From contig JAEZKI010000535.1 in NCBI GenBank assembly GCA_023415525.1, positions 1 through 5,900 on the forward strand: a DNA stretch of 5,900 bases, in the 5' to 3' direction. The translations under genes were made by a program, and so were the position numbers. Below the pieces are notes generated by a model. That model was not told where the DNA came from and ran no database searches. It saw only the letters and a program-made list of their open reading frames with translations. This DNA comes from Bacillota bacterium. Its GTDB lineage: Bacteria; Bacillota; Clostridia; Lachnospirales; Cellulosilyticaceae. Below, in pieces: positions 5,767 through 5,900 of this stretch (the stretch's first letter is position 1; each line of letters starts with the position of its first letter).

Positions 5767-5900
5767 ATGAGAAAGAAAATAGCACTTTTTTTGAGCTTTT
5801 TGTTATTACTAACTCCTTTATATGCTTCTAGTTTATCAAATAAAAAGAATCAGTTAAGTAATACACAAAAAGAAATAAAGGATACAAAAAACAGTCTTGC
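5767..5900 (+). CDS. Secreted coiled-coil protein, N-terminus; probable PcsB/EnvC-like M23-family wall hydrolase or activator (cut by window end)
   Basis: Only 44 codons are visible and the frame is open at the right edge. The protein begins MRKKIALFLSFLLLLTPLYA, a clear Sec signal peptide with a basic start, a leucine-rich core and a likely signal peptidase site after LYA at residue 20. The mature start (SSLSNKKNQLSNTQKEIKD...) is polar and rich in Lys, Gln and Asn, with the look of an amphipathic coiled coil. Genes directly after ftsEX in Firmicutes often encode a coiled-coil protein with a C-terminal peptidase (M23 in many Clostridia, CHAP in streptococcal PcsB, NlpC/P60 in Bacillus CwlO). 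The coiled coil docks on the FtsX extracellular domain. The catalytic domain lies outside the window, so the peptidase class is inferred from context and not seen. The start has AGGGGG 5 nt upstream. Confidence 0.75.
   Translation, partial: MRKKIALFLSFLLLLTPLYASSLSNKKNQLSNTQKEIKDTKNSL

Overview
This window reads as ordinary chromosomal sequence of a low-GC Gram-positive anaerobe of the Clostridia. A Lachnospirales or Cellulosilyticum-like genome is my best guess, from gene content and protein style rather than from any marker gene. All genes lie on the + strand, gaps are short and AT-rich, and most starts carry strong GGAGG-type ribosome binding sites. I see no mobile element, CRISPR array, tRNA or rRNA, and no sign of a new defence or mobile system.

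Left block (1-1529): the C-terminal, multi-membrane part of a DUF5693-like protein runs in from the left edge. It is followed 36 bp later by a complete WecG/TagA/CpsF-family glycosyltransferase. Together they look like the end of a cell-surface polymer operon (secondary wall polymer or teichoic-acid-type linkage unit).

Regulatory gap (1530-1812): 283 bp without a gene. It holds two neighbouring imperfect DNA palindromes (1655-1672 and 1677-1702), candidate -10 elements, and the ribosome binding site of the next gene. This is the least explained sequence in the window.

Middle (1813-2984): a monocistronic-looking gene for an MsmX/UgpC-type sugar ABC transporter ATPase without its own permeases. 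Its codon use suggests high expression, and it ends in a near-perfect intrinsic terminator (2953-2984).

Right block (3072-5900): a CdaR/PucR-type helix-turn-helix regulator, then ftsE, ftsX and the start of a secreted coiled-coil protein that is probably a PcsB/EnvC-like wall hydrolase or hydrolase activator. Gaps are 18 bp, a 32-bp overlap and 9 bp, so the four genes probably form one transcript. FtsE and FtsX would form a membrane ABC complex that transmits ATP hydrolysis to the outside, where it controls the hydrolase encoded next. The regulator at the head of the operon, directly after a shared sugar-uptake ATPase, suggests (inference only) a link between carbon supply and cell-wall remodelling.
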